64,000 nucleotides of DNA, from assembly GCA_964408435.1 (NCBI GenBank), contig CAYOZL010000003.1, forward strand, positions 7,103-71,102, read 5' to 3'. Source of the stretch: CAYOZL01 sp964408435. GTDB lineage: Bacteria > Bdellovibrionota_C > UBA2361 > SZUA-149 > CAYOZL01. Position 1 is the stretch's first letter; every line of letters starts with the position of its first letter. The position numbers and the translations under genes were made by a program. The notes under the pieces were generated by a model that had not been told where the DNA came from, searched no databases, and saw only the letters and a list, made by a program, of their open reading frames with translations. Shown in pieces: positions 35,279 to 43,964 of the stretch.

Positions 35279-36595
35279 ATGAGCAAAGTCACACCAAAAA
35301 TAGATTTATCTGATTATTATAAGAAGATAAAAAAAACAAAGCCAGTCGTTAAAGGTTTTGTAAAAAAAGTTACTGGCTCAATGGTAATTCATGCAAGCTT
35401 ACCAAATGCTAAGATTGGTGAGATTTGTACGATTGAAACAAAAAATCCAATTCAGGCACAGATTATTGGCTTTGATAACGAAGACGTATTCCTAACTCCA
35501 CTTGGACCACTTGAAAATATAGGACCTAGAACACCCGTTATTAACACTGGAAAAACTTTAGAAATTCCTGTTGGCGATGAGCTACTAGGAAGGGTTCTAA
35601 ACTGCCTAGGAGAGCCTATTGATAACAAAGGGAGTATCTCAACTAAACAATACTACCCGGTAAAAAGAAAAGCTCCCGGTTCAATGGAAAGAAAAAGAAT
35701 TGATACCAAGCTAGAAACTGGCATTAGAACAATCGACTTATTTTCTACTATTGGCCAAGGACAAAGAATTGGTGTTTTTTCCACAGCGGGAGTTGGAAAA
35801 TCTAGCTTACTAGCTATGCTTGCAAGGAGTAGCACTGCTGATGTAAACGTATTAGCATTAGTTGGAGAAAGAGGTAGAGAAGTTCTGGAATTTATAGAAA
35901 ACACTCTTGGTGAAGAGGGTTTAAAAAAATCTGTTTTAGTTGTTTCTTCAAGTGATGAAACTCCACTAAGAAGAGTTACTGCTGCATACACTGCAACTGC
36001 AATTGCAGAATACTTTAGAGACCAGGGCAAAAACGTAATGCTCTTAATGGATTCAGTTACCAGATTTGGAAGAGCATTAAGAGAAATAGCTTTAAGTTTA
36101 GGAGAGCCACCTGCTAGACAAGGATATCCACCATCTGTTTTCGCAGCACTTCCAGAACTACTTGAAAGAGCTGGGAATTTAGAAAATGGTAGTATTACTG
36201 GTGTGTATACTACTTTACTTTCTTCAGAACATTTAGAGGATCCACTTGGGGAAGAGATAAAAGCTATACTAGATGGTCATATTTATTTAAGTTCAAGATT
36301 AGCAAACTCACAACATTTTCCTGCAATTAATATTTTAAAAAGCCAAAGTAGAGTAATGGACTCTCTTGTTAGCAAAGAACATAAAGCAATTGCTCATAAG
36401 CTGCTTAGATACTGGTCTATATATGAAGAAAACAGAGACTTAATACTTCTAGGTGCTTACAAGAAAGGCAACGACGCTCAATTAGACCAGGCATTAGAAA
36501 AAAGAGAAGAACTCTTAGATTTACTTATTCAAGACAGTGAGAACAGTGAAGACTTTGAAGAAACTTTAAATAAAGCCAGCTTAATTTTAGACTAA
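35279..36595 (+). CDS. FliI/SctN-family type III export ATPase
   Basis: This F1-ATPase-beta-like enzyme powers unfolding and entry of substrates into a flagellar or injectisome export apparatus. It has 438 residues, the family's length. The Walker A loop is STAGVGKSSLL (about 168-178), the catalytic Glu region is ALVGERGREV (about 196-205), Walker B is VMLLMDSVTRF (about 254-264), and GEPPARQGYPPSVFAALPELLERAG is the family signature (about 276-300). It sits between the stator gene and two unknown envelope genes. The absence of FliJ/SctO next to it is unusual. Confidence 0.93.
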   Translation: MSKVTPKIDLSDYYKKIKKTKPVVKGFVKKVTGSMVIHASLPNAKIGEICTIETKNPIQAQIIGFDNEDVFLTPLGPLENIGPRTPVINTGKTLEIPVGDELLGRVLNCLGEPIDNKGSISTKQYYPVKRKAPGSMERKRIDTKLETGIRTIDLFSTIGQGQRIGVFSTAGVGKSSLLAMLARSSTADVNVLALVGERGREVLEFIENTLGEEGLKKSVLVVSSSDETPLRRVTAAYTATAIAEYFRDQGKNVMLLMDSVTRFGRALREIALSLGEPPARQGYPPSVFAALPELLERAGNLENGSITGVYTTLLSSEHLEDPLGEEIKAILDGHIYLSSRLANSQHFPAINILKSQSRVMDSLVSKEHKAIAHKLLRYWSIYEENRDLILLGAYKKGNDAQLDQALEKREELLDLLIQDSENSEDFEETLNKASLILD

Positions 36596-36621
36596 TAACT
36601 ATTAAAAATAATTTTTAAAAA

Positions 36622-37677
36622 ATGCTAAAAAATATTTTCTGGATTTCTTTTTTTTCAGTACTATTTTTTGTATTGAGTTACGTTTTAACAAAAGAAAATC
36701 ACACATTTCCAAAACTAGAAAATACAAACTACATAGGTAAAGCTTTTATATATAAAAAGTCCTACCCCCTATTTGTTAAGAAAGGAAAAATTCTTGCACT
36801 AGTTAAAAAAGGTGTAAGACCTAAATTAATAGAAAAAAGAGCTGTAATTTATATAAATGATAAAGAATACATTCTGACCGGCGAAGAAAAAAAAGGTAGG
36901 CTTTTAGGTCATATCAAACTAAACCATCAAAAAATTGGAACATGGTACTTAGAAGAAAAAAAATTAGAAAAACAAGCTAGAAAAAAAATATTAAAAAAGA
37001 CAATAAAAAAAGAAAATATTAAAAACAATAAGAAAATCCAATTACAAGTTGAGCTTGCTAAGAACTACCACCTAAGTAGAGATTTAAAAACTGAGCTTAA
37101 AGAAAAATTAAAAAAAATAAATTACAACAACAAGCTCATAAATAAGATTTTAAACAAAGAAATCACTCCATCTCCTTCTTCAAAAGACTCTTCTAAAAAT
37201 TTTTCTAAAGGGAAATTAGGAATAGAAAAAGAATTTAAAGAAATTGAAGAGAAAAACAAAAAATTACTAGGCAAAATTCAAAAAAGATATGCTCAGCTTT
37301 CACAAGTAAATAGGATTTCAAAAAAAGGACGTTTACTTGAGTTTAATAAAAGAACCAGTAAAAGAGAAAACTCTTGGTATCTTATAAATTGGGGGCAATT
37401 TAATAATTATGATTACGAAATAGAAGCAGCAAAAAAACTAGGAATAAGTCGTAATACTTTAAGAAAAAAATTAAACTTAGCTCAAAAATATATAGATACA
37501 AAAACTGCAATTAGAAAAGAGAAAGACTTAATAGATAACTTAAGAAGCTCTTTAGACTACCCAAGGGAAATCAAAACTAGAGTAGAAAGAATTGAAACAA
37601 ATAGAGGAGAAAAAAGAGGTGGTAGAGGGAAAAAGAAAAAATCATTCTGGAAAAAAGTAGGAGATATTTTTAGATGA
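36622..37677 (+). CDS. Unknown membrane-anchored, Lys-rich coiled-coil protein with Fis-like helix-turn-helix
   Basis: The protein has 351 residues. A membrane segment lies at about 3-24. A compact strand-rich domain follows (about 35-110), then long charged helices (about 115-260) extremely rich in Lys and Glu. Near 266-285 the sequence EAAKKLGISRNTLRKKLN is a good match to the Fis-type helix-turn-helix. The C-terminus is a basic Gly/Arg/Lys-rich tail. It lies 26 nt after the ATPase gene and overlaps the next gene by 4 nt. I do not recognise the family; it could be an envelope partner of the ATPase. Confidence 0.7.
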   Translation: MLKNIFWISFFSVLFFVLSYVLTKENHTFPKLENTNYIGKAFIYKKSYPLFVKKGKILALVKKGVRPKLIEKRAVIYINDKEYILTGEEKKGRLLGHIKLNHQKIGTWYLEEKKLEKQARKKILKKTIKKENIKNNKKIQLQVELAKNYHLSRDLKTELKEKLKKINYNNKLINKILNKEITPSPSSKDSSKNFSKGKLGIEKEFKEIEEKNKKLLGKIQKRYAQLSQVNRISKKGRLLEFNKRTSKRENSWYLINWGQFNNYDYEIEAAKKLGISRNTLRKKLNLAQKYIDTKTAIRKEKDLIDNLRSSLDYPREIKTRVERIETNRGEKRGGRGKKKKSFWKKVGDIFR

Positions 37678-38429
37678 TTCCATTCCTAATACAATTATTC
37701 TGTTTTTTCTTTACTTTCCTTACTTCGATAGCAAGCGCTGAAGTTCTTCAAATTGAAATCGAAATACCTTCAAAGCCTAATGAAGTTAAAATCATAACAG
37801 AAAATAATATCTTAGATGCTGAATATAAAAGATTAAAAAAGAAGAAATACTTAATTTTTACAAGAGTAGATAAAGTAGCTGATAAATTAGAATATAAAAA
37901 CTATGCAGGCATGGCAAAAATAAATCAAAAGCTCTACTTTACAAAATTTAAGGAAGACAAAGAAATCTCTGTTGATAAAATTAAAAAAATTGAAGAATCA
38001 ATAGACATGCTACAAGTTGAAATAGAGAAAGAATCAAAGAAATACAATAAACTTAAACAAAGTGTTGTTCAAAAACTAGGTTTTAATTCAGATGATGTTT
38101 TAGAGCTCGAATTAGAGAAAAAAGAACATGATAAACTAAATTGGATCTACTCAAATCTAAAGAGATTAATTAGGTTTCCTAGAAATGATAATGTCTATAG
38201 AAGCATTAAAACGGTATCAGAGCATTTACAAAAAGCAGCTAGAACGACTGCAAAAACTGAAAGAATTGGTAAAAAAAGAAAAAAAGCAGCTTTAAACAGA
38301 TTAAAACGACAATTAAAAGTAGCTAAATATGTTGACGAGTCTGATTTATATTCACTTACTAACGAACTGATATCATTAAAGAAAGAAAGACTAGAGCTTG
38401 AAAACAACTTATTTGGTAACCAATTTTAG
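37674..38429 (+). CDS. Unknown secreted coiled-coil protein
   Basis: The protein has 251 residues with a signal peptide in residues 1-22 (cleavage after ASA). A short strand-rich domain (about 23-105) is followed by two long charged helical segments (about 105-145 and 170-250). It overlaps the upstream membrane-protein gene by 4 nt (ATGA), so the two are probably partners, and both resemble each other in layout (strand domain plus Lys-rich coil). I do not recognise a family. A terminator follows at 38515-38556. Confidence 0.7.
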   Translation: MIPFLIQLFCFFFTFLTSIASAEVLQIEIEIPSKPNEVKIITENNILDAEYKRLKKKKYLIFTRVDKVADKLEYKNYAGMAKINQKLYFTKFKEDKEISVDKIKKIEESIDMLQVEIEKESKKYNKLKQSVVQKLGFNSDDVLELELEKKEHDKLNWIYSNLKRLIRFPRNDNVYRSIKTVSEHLQKAARTTAKTERIGKKRKKAALNRLKRQLKVAKYVDESDLYSLTNELISLKKERLELENNLFGNQF

Positions 38430-38514
38430 ATTTAATTTAAAACTTTTTTGAAGCAAAAACTCTAATTTAGCTGAATAGTATACATACCATGAAGGTGTTT
38501 GGTACTAGGGTGCG

Positions 38515-38556
38515 GGCAGGCAAATTAATCTAATTAATTTGTCTGTCTTTTTTTTG
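38515..38556 (+). terminator. Rho-independent terminator
   Basis: A 15-bp stem including two G-U pairs has arms at 38515-38529 and 38533-38547 with a 3-nt loop, followed by eight T (38548-38555). It ends the SctL/SctN operon. The about 85 nt between the last stop and the hairpin contain a smaller TACCA/TGGTA hairpin and could belong to a short RNA. Confidence 0.88.
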
Positions 38557-38755
38557 TTATTTTCAAAATCTTATTATCAGTTAATCATTTCTTATTATTA
38601 GCTTGCTGTCTTTTTAAAACTAATAAGAGTCATCTAATAAAATGCTAAAAGTAATAGATTAAATACTTAAGCTTACTATTTTTTGCTATTTCACTGAACC
38701 ACTAATGACTATATATTCATTACCAAGGAACTCTAGTAACTCTCGTATTCTCTAC
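38557..38755. other. Non-coding stretch without recognised feature
   Basis: This AT-rich stretch lies between the terminator and the leader element. A TATATT-like hexamer near 38711 may belong to the leader promoter. I see no gene in it. Confidence 0.5.
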
Positions 38756-38897
38756 TTTTGCTCTTAAAACTATTTCTTGTTATTAATTTAACCGTCGTTC
38801 TTTAAATACTCTCTCATTAATATGTGTAATTTAGGCTACTAACTCTCTACTCCTCTTATGGTGGAACAGAGAGGCTAGTTACTAATGAGGTTTTTTT
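38756..38897 (+). promoter_or_regulatory. Structured leader element, copy 1
   Basis: The element shares blocks with 39993-40132: a TTTGCTCT..AACT.TTTCTTG block, ATATGTGTA about 60 nt later, then a CTCTCTACTC..GGAACAGAGAGGCTAGTTA hairpin. The outer arms CTCATTA and TAATGAG close it, followed by seven T (38891-38897), so it could end as an attenuator-like terminator. It lies 82 nt upstream of the first paralog. Confidence 0.6.
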
Positions 38898-38979
38898 ATC
38901 AGATGCGAAGTACTTTTAAATTTAGAATTTAAAAGTACTTCGCAATGCATACGCATTTTCTTACGTAAGGATCTGATAA
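38896..38979 (+). promoter_or_regulatory. Nested hairpin covering the translation start region
   Basis: A perfect 19-bp inverted repeat (38904-38922 and 38926-38944, 3-nt loop) lies inside an outer TTATCAGAT/ATCTGATAA pair (38896-38904 and 38971-38979). The right outer arm begins in the AAGGA ribosome site and ends at the ATG at 38980. Confidence 0.7.
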
Positions 38980-39861
38980 ATGACAATCAAAATAGGGGAC
39001 ATCTTAACTCACGTATGGCTTCATGCTTACAAGTATGAACCAAGACCTGGTAAAAAACGAGCTTTAGTTTCAACAGTAAGAGGAACTAGGGTTTTTGTAA
39101 GAGAGCAGGATTTGGAAAAAGCAAAGCCAGGTGAAAAATGGAACGCGGAAGTCTGGAAAAAAAATGGACATAGTACTTGGGCTATTAAGTTGACTGTTAA
39201 AACAGCTGACCCTGCAGCCAACTACGTAATACACCCTCCCGTTCCAAGAAAAAGAAAAAAGCAAGAGGTAATCGAGAGGAATGGGGCTTTTGTTCGTGAG
39301 CAAGTTCTAAAAAATGTCTTGCTACAATCAACTGGAAGACAACTATTAGATTCAGATCTACACCGTCTCTTTGGAGAAGTTGATGGTGCTAAGGTATTTC
39401 CTTTTCCAAGAGACATAAAAAGAGAAGACGCACTACCTGGCCAACGCTGGGATCTAAAAGTCTCAAGTAAAGTCACAGGTCCTAACAACTGGGATGTCAC
39501 ACTTGTAAGAATGGTCAGTAATCTTAAAAAAACTGAAGAAACTCCATCAAGCCCTGCTCCAGTAGAAAAAGAAAAAGCTCTTCCGTCGCCTAGTCCAGTC
39601 AAGTCTAAACCCGCCAAAACTCAAGAGTTCAGTGAAAACCAAATACTCTATGGAATCAGACTGGTATCTACTGGCAAGAGAGTTCCAAAATCTGGAGGCT
39701 TGAACCGTCTTACAGCTAATTACAAGAGCATTGAACTTCATCCAAGCGATGCAGAAATAAAAAGAGCGAAAGCTCGTGATGGAGAAAAATGGAATGTTAA
39801 ACTCTGCAGCAATTTAAGCAACAGCAAATGGGATGTTGAACTTATTAAAAAATCTGAATAA
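38980..39861 (+). CDS. Unrecognised triple-domain repeat protein, paralog 1
   Basis: The protein has 293 residues, cytoplasmic, with no signal peptide. Three diverged repeats of about 75-80 residues lie at about 1-75, 99-182 and 212-293. Each starts with an I-L-x-x-V/I-x-L strand (for example VLKNVLLQSTGR) and ends with the pattern PGxxWxxxV..W.V.L (for example GEKWNAEVWKK, GQRWDLKVSSK, GEKWNVKLCSN). The linker near 185-212 is Pro/Lys-rich. The fold looks like a small beta barrel, but this is inference. The gene at 40184-40915 is a clear paralog, best conserved in the last domain (RVPKSG, then HPSDAEIKRAKA). The ribosome site AAGGA is 8 nt before the ATG. GC is higher than in the neighbours. 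A frame on the opposite strand is a shadow. Confidence 0.8.
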   Translation: MTIKIGDILTHVWLHAYKYEPRPGKKRALVSTVRGTRVFVREQDLEKAKPGEKWNAEVWKKNGHSTWAIKLTVKTADPAANYVIHPPVPRKRKKQEVIERNGAFVREQVLKNVLLQSTGRQLLDSDLHRLFGEVDGAKVFPFPRDIKREDALPGQRWDLKVSSKVTGPNNWDVTLVRMVSNLKKTEETPSSPAPVEKEKALPSPSPVKSKPAKTQEFSENQILYGIRLVSTGKRVPKSGGLNRLTANYKSIELHPSDAEIKRAKARDGEKWNVKLCSNLSNSKWDVELIKKSE

Positions 39862-39992
39862 CCAAAAGGTAAAAAATAAAAGGTCTATAATAAACTAGTC
39901 TCCAAACAATTTAAGCTTAATTTTTATATTGTATAATAATCAAACCAACTCTAAATTAACCTTAAAAAGAATAACTACTTCTAGATTCTTTA

Positions 39993-40132
39993 ACTTTGCT
40001 CTAGGAACTCTTTCTTGATAATTTATAAATGTAAGATCTTTTAATCTTCCAAACATATGTGTAGTTGAAATATTTAGCTCTCTGCTCTTATATTATTAAT
40101 ATTGGAGTAGAGAGGCTAGTTAAATTAGTAGG
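39993..40132 (+). promoter_or_regulatory. Structured leader element, copy 2
   Basis: This is the second copy of the element at 38756-38897, with matching blocks at matching spacing: TTTGCTCT..GAACT.TTTCTTG, ATATGTGTA, and the hairpin AGCTCTCTGCTC ... GAGTAGAGAGGCTAGTTA. It is about 50 nt upstream of the second paralog. The rest of the 322-nt gap (39862-39992) shows nothing I recognise. Confidence 0.6.
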
Positions 40133-40183
40133 TTTAAAGTTCGAAGTAGAATCTAAATTTCACCTAAAAACTGGAGAGGTAAA

Positions 40184-40915
40184 ATGGAATTCCCTTACAA
40201 TACAAATGTTGCTCCTTATACAATTCTTAAAAACGTTCTCTTGATGCCAGAAATAAGAAAAGTGGGCAGTGAAAGAGCTGACACTCTAACTGCCTATATA
40301 TGCGGACATAGAGTGCATCTAACCAAGAATGACACTATAAATTTCGGAATACTTCCTGAGCAGAAATGGGACCTTCAGGTAACAACAAAAATATGTGGAG
40401 AAGACTGGCGAGCTATTCCAATTCAAAAAACAAGAGAGGCGCCTAAGGCTATAGAAATAAAAGTTGGAATGGTAATACAAGATGTTACATTAATTCCAAC
40501 GGGAAGAAAGATTGGCTTAACCATGGTAGGCTATGCATACGGAACAAGCTTTTTTGCTTCGCTTGATGAAATCGAAACAAAAAAAGCACTGCCGGAAGAA
40601 ACTTGGGATTTAGAAGTGATTAGAAAAACTTCTGCAAAGGTTTGGCAAGTCAAGCTTCTAAAAAATTCAGCACATACAGTTAAGATAGAAGCTCTCAAAA
40701 CTGGGACAAAGTTTAATAACGTCATATTTAGGCGAATTAAAAAAAGAGTTCCTAAATCTGGGCTATATAAGTTAGTGGCCTACTATCCTGAAGGAATAGA
40801 GTTTCACCCAGGTAATGCTGAAATAAAAAGAGTTAAAGCTAAACCTTACGTACCTTACAATATCGTACTTAATTGTTGCTCAGGAGATAACAAATGGGAT
40901 GTTTTATTCAATTAA
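40184..40915 (+). CDS. Unrecognised triple-domain repeat protein, paralog 2
   Basis: The protein has 243 residues and the same three-domain layout as 38980-39861 without the long linker. The repeats are at about 8-82, 88-162 and 165-243, each with an opening strand (TILKNVLL, MVIQDVTLIPTGRK, TKFNNVIFRR) and a closing W-D-L/x-V ... W-x-V pattern. The last domain shares RVPKSG, HPGNAEIKR and W-D-V with its paralog. The ribosome site GGAGAGG is 6 nt before the ATG. No function is known; the pair looks like a tandem duplication that carried its leader along. Confidence 0.8.
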   Translation: MEFPYNTNVAPYTILKNVLLMPEIRKVGSERADTLTAYICGHRVHLTKNDTINFGILPEQKWDLQVTTKICGEDWRAIPIQKTREAPKAIEIKVGMVIQDVTLIPTGRKIGLTMVGYAYGTSFFASLDEIETKKALPEETWDLEVIRKTSAKVWQVKLLKNSAHTVKIEALKTGTKFNNVIFRRIKKRVPKSGLYKLVAYYPEGIEFHPGNAEIKRVKAKPYVPYNIVLNCCSGDNKWDVLFN

Positions 40916-40953
40916 CTAAAGCATATTTACAAAAGGTTTTTATTTACTAGCCT

Positions 40954-42081
40954 CTATACCAACTCAACATTAGCCCTAGGCACAGTAACAACTTCTCCAT
41001 TCTCTAACCTAGCTCTTAAAACCCTGACCTTCGCACCAGTTGGAATCTTCTCAGGCTTACTTGGCAACTCCGTAATCTCACCAAATGCCCCAAAATTAGG
41101 AACACGTATTATTCTAATATTAGCTCCAATTTCTAAAAACTTTTGCTCCATCTCTCTACTACTATTCTTACTGTCTTTTCTAGGAATAATAATTTCAGGT
41201 CTAGTTGCTCCTGCCCTAACTTGAGTTGCGCCATTTATCGAACAACTAAAGCCATTACAATCATTTGCTAAATCTAAAACTCTTTTTGATATCGCTAAGT
41301 CTCCAAAACCTTCAGTAATGATCAAAGTAAAAGGAACATCCTCATCACCTGTAATAGAAACTCCTATTTCGTGGCCTACGTATTCAAATAAAGTTTCAGC
41401 ATCAATTGACCCACAAACAACTCCGTTTACATTTAACTCTGCAGCAGTTTTTAAAGCTTCATTAGTATAAGTTTGTCCACCTACTAAGATTTTAGAACTC
41501 AAATCATCTTTTATAGATTTAAGAAAATCTGCGCCAATTTCTTTATCTGCATCTATAGGAAGCACAAAAATCTCCCCTTGCCTTTCTCCTCCAACTCCAA
41601 ATATTCCTTGAATAAAAGTAGCATCAGATTCAATAGTTACATTTTTACCCTTTTCTACTTTTACTACTTTGCCATCAATATAAGAATTAACTTCTAATGG
41701 AATAGCTGCGTGTCTAATTCCTAAATGTGAATTTAATTCTGTAAAAAATTCAATTTCTCCATCCTGTGGACATTTAAGTTCAGTTGTAAAAAGTCCAAAA
41801 AAAGTTTTTAAAGTACAGATTAAATCTCCTTTTTTAAGCTCATCCCCTACTTTAACTTGCATGCCTTCTATTACATCACTTGCTTCAAACCCCATTCTTT
41901 CAGCAACTCTAATAATGCTCATATCTCCAGGTAACTCTGCAGTTAGAACAATATCTTTTGCTGAAACTCTATCTCCTACTTTAACTAAATTTTTTCCATC
42001 TAAAGGCAGTTCTCTAGTTTTTCTTACTTTCCTAAATTCTGAGACTTCTAACGCTGGTGCGTATGCTTGTTTTTTACTCAT
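40954..42081 (-). CDS. Unknown protein of the MutL/DUF6754 operon with barrel-sandwich-like N-terminus
   Basis: The protein has 375 residues, cytoplasmic. The N-terminal about 150 residues show repeated V-K-V-G-D and G-D-L-x-x-T turns (KVGDRVSAKDIVL near 32-44, KVGDELKKGDLICTL near 77-91), resembling biotinyl/lipoyl barrel-sandwich or RnfC-like domains but without a biotinyl Lys motif that I can confirm. A middle alpha/beta domain (about 160-300) follows, and the end (GAKVRVLRARLENGEVVTVPRANVELV split by loops) resembles a KOW-like barrel. It overlaps the MutL-like gene by 4 nt. It is the last gene of a seven-gene operon. Confidence 0.7.
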   Translation of the reverse strand: MSKKQAYAPALEVSEFRKVRKTRELPLDGKNLVKVGDRVSAKDIVLTAELPGDMSIIRVAERMGFEASDVIEGMQVKVGDELKKGDLICTLKTFFGLFTTELKCPQDGEIEFFTELNSHLGIRHAAIPLEVNSYIDGKVVKVEKGKNVTIESDATFIQGIFGVGGERQGEIFVLPIDADKEIGADFLKSIKDDLSSKILVGGQTYTNEALKTAAELNVNGVVCGSIDAETLFEYVGHEIGVSITGDEDVPFTLIITEGFGDLAISKRVLDLANDCNGFSCSINGATQVRAGATRPEIIIPRKDSKNSSREMEQKFLEIGANIRIIRVPNFGAFGEITELPSKPEKIPTGAKVRVLRARLENGEVVTVPRANVELV

Positions 42082-43952
42082 GCTGACTCACCTTTAGAAT
42101 CGAATACCAAGCTAAATGCACTGTACCATTTCTTAACTAGCTTTCTTCTTTGCTTTTTATCTTCTGGAAAATAAATTGGTCTACCTCTAGCATCTAGTAT
42201 TAAACCTGCATGCCCACCTCTAACTTTACATTCTAATTTCTTTCCTGCCCCAGCTCCCACATCTACATACTTATTTGCTGGAATAATTTCTGCATTAAGT
42301 TTTTCATCTTCTTTTAATTCTTCTAGTCTAAGCTCACCTGCTTTTAAATCAAACTTTCTGCCATCGCTTAAGTTAATCTTTGCTACTAAAGCACCAGTTT
42401 TAAATTTTCCAACTGGCACAATTGCAGTCCCTAAATCGACTAAGCAATCTCTAGCAAAAATTTCTGCAGCAGCTTTATTGTGCACTTTTGAAAAAACACC
42501 TAAATGAGGCATCATAAAAATAGAATCAACAGATAATCTAGTTACACCTTCTGGTTGATATGCATCTAAGAGCATAAAGGCTGTGCTTTTTCTATCAGGA
42601 GCGTGACTTAGAACTCCACCAGAGCCAATGATTAAGTCTAACTTCATTAAATCTACTAAGTCATTCCTCTGGGCAGATTTAAATAAATCTCCAAATCCTA
42701 AATTCTTTTTTCCACCTTTTAAACCTGTAGCTAATTTCTTATGATGAATAAAAGATAAACGAAGAGCTTCTCTACAAACTGCTTGTTCTAAAATTAAATC
42801 ATCTAGCAAATAAGGAATACTAGTTGGTCTAATCATTTTATTTCTTAAACGGTCTCTAATTTCTCCGGAGCTCAACTCAAAAGGTAACCATCTACTGATA
42901 TTATCCTCACCTGCTTCTAATAAAACATTAGCTACAGAATAACTCATTCCTAGGTTTGCACTTACTGTTCTATTAAAAATTAGTTTTTCTTTAGCTTTCT
43001 TACTTTCACCACTTTGCTCAGATTTAAAAACTGAAAACACATCACTAGTAGCACCTCCGATATCCACAGCTAGGATAGTACAATCCCATCTTTTTGCTGC
43101 ACCTAATACCATTTCACCCACAGCACCTGGTGTTGGCATTACCGGAACAGGAGTCCAGTTCAATAATTTATTATAACCTGGGGCATGACTCATTACATGA
43201 TGTAGAAATAAATCATGAACAGAGTCTCTAGCTGGTGCTAGCTTTTCTTTTTCTAACGTTGGTCTAAGATTATCAACTGCAACAAATTCAAAACGCTTAC
43301 CTAGAATTTCTTTGGCTTCTTCTCTAATTTCTTTATTTGCCGCAAATATTACCGGCAAAGATAAAGTCTCACCAAATCTTGGTTGTGGGTCAGCTTGTAA
43401 AAGAGTTTCACATAGCTCTAGTGTTAAATCTTTTTCCCCTCCATCTGTTCCACCCGCAATTAAAACAATATCCGGTCTTAAATGCCTAATTTTAGTTACT
43501 TGTTCAAAGTTTTCACGCCCATCATCTGCAGAGAAAGTATCCATTACTATTGCTCCTGCACCAAGAGCTGCACGTTCTGCGCTAGAAGCACTCATTCTTC
43601 CAACAACCCCACCTACTATCATTTGTAGACCTCCACCAGCAGAGCTAGTAGAGACGTAAAGACTTATGCCTTTTGATTTATCTAATGGCAATGTGGGAAC
43701 ATTATCTCCAACATCCTCAGTTGACAGTATTTGCCTACCTGAAAGTTCTTGAATTTCTAGAAAAGAATTTCTAGCTCCTATGGTTACATCTGCTACTGGT
43801 TTTTCAACAGTAGTTGGAGCTTCCCCTCTATAAGTTTGTCTCCAACCATCAGCAGTTTTCTCAAATAGAACTGCTTTAGTAGTGGTAGAACCGCAGTCAG
43901 TTGCAAGGACAACTTTTAAACTATCTGAATCTATTTTTTTATAATCACTCAT
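42078..43952 (-). CDS. MutL/GlmL-family ASKHA ATPase (glutamate mutase L-like)
   Basis: The protein has 624 residues. The phosphate-1 motif ATDCGSTTTKAVLFE (about 17-31) and the second phosphate motif VDIGGATSDVFSV (about 288-300) are those of the ASKHA superfamily and match the MutL/GlmL family. That family is best known as the product of the gene between the two subunits of adenosylcobalamin-dependent glutamate mutase, where it is thought to act as a reactivase or chaperone. Here no GlmS or GlmE gene lies nearby. The partners are membrane proteins instead, so the classical role is unlikely. Confidence 0.88.
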   Translation of the reverse strand: MSDYKKIDSDSLKVVLATDCGSTTTKAVLFEKTADGWRQTYRGEAPTTVEKPVADVTIGARNSFLEIQELSGRQILSTEDVGDNVPTLPLDKSKGISLYVSTSSAGGGLQMIVGGVVGRMSASSAERAALGAGAIVMDTFSADDGRENFEQVTKIRHLRPDIVLIAGGTDGGEKDLTLELCETLLQADPQPRFGETLSLPVIFAANKEIREEAKEILGKRFEFVAVDNLRPTLEKEKLAPARDSVHDLFLHHVMSHAPGYNKLLNWTPVPVMPTPGAVGEMVLGAAKRWDCTILAVDIGGATSDVFSVFKSEQSGESKKAKEKLIFNRTVSANLGMSYSVANVLLEAGEDNISRWLPFELSSGEIRDRLRNKMIRPTSIPYLLDDLILEQAVCREALRLSFIHHKKLATGLKGGKKNLGFGDLFKSAQRNDLVDLMKLDLIIGSGGVLSHAPDRKSTAFMLLDAYQPEGVTRLSVDSIFMMPHLGVFSKVHNKAAAEIFARDCLVDLGTAIVPVGKFKTGALVAKINLSDGRKFDLKAGELRLEELKEDEKLNAEIIPANKYVDVGAGAGKKLECKVRGGHAGLILDARGRPIYFPEDKKQRRKLVKKWYSAFSLVFDSKGESA

Positions 43953-43964
43953 TAAATAAATTTT

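Noticed and set aside
39222..39617. 131-residue frame on the minus strand opposite paralog 1
   Set aside because: The plus-strand gene has a ribosome site and a clear paralog next door. The opposite frame has no family match and no start signal.
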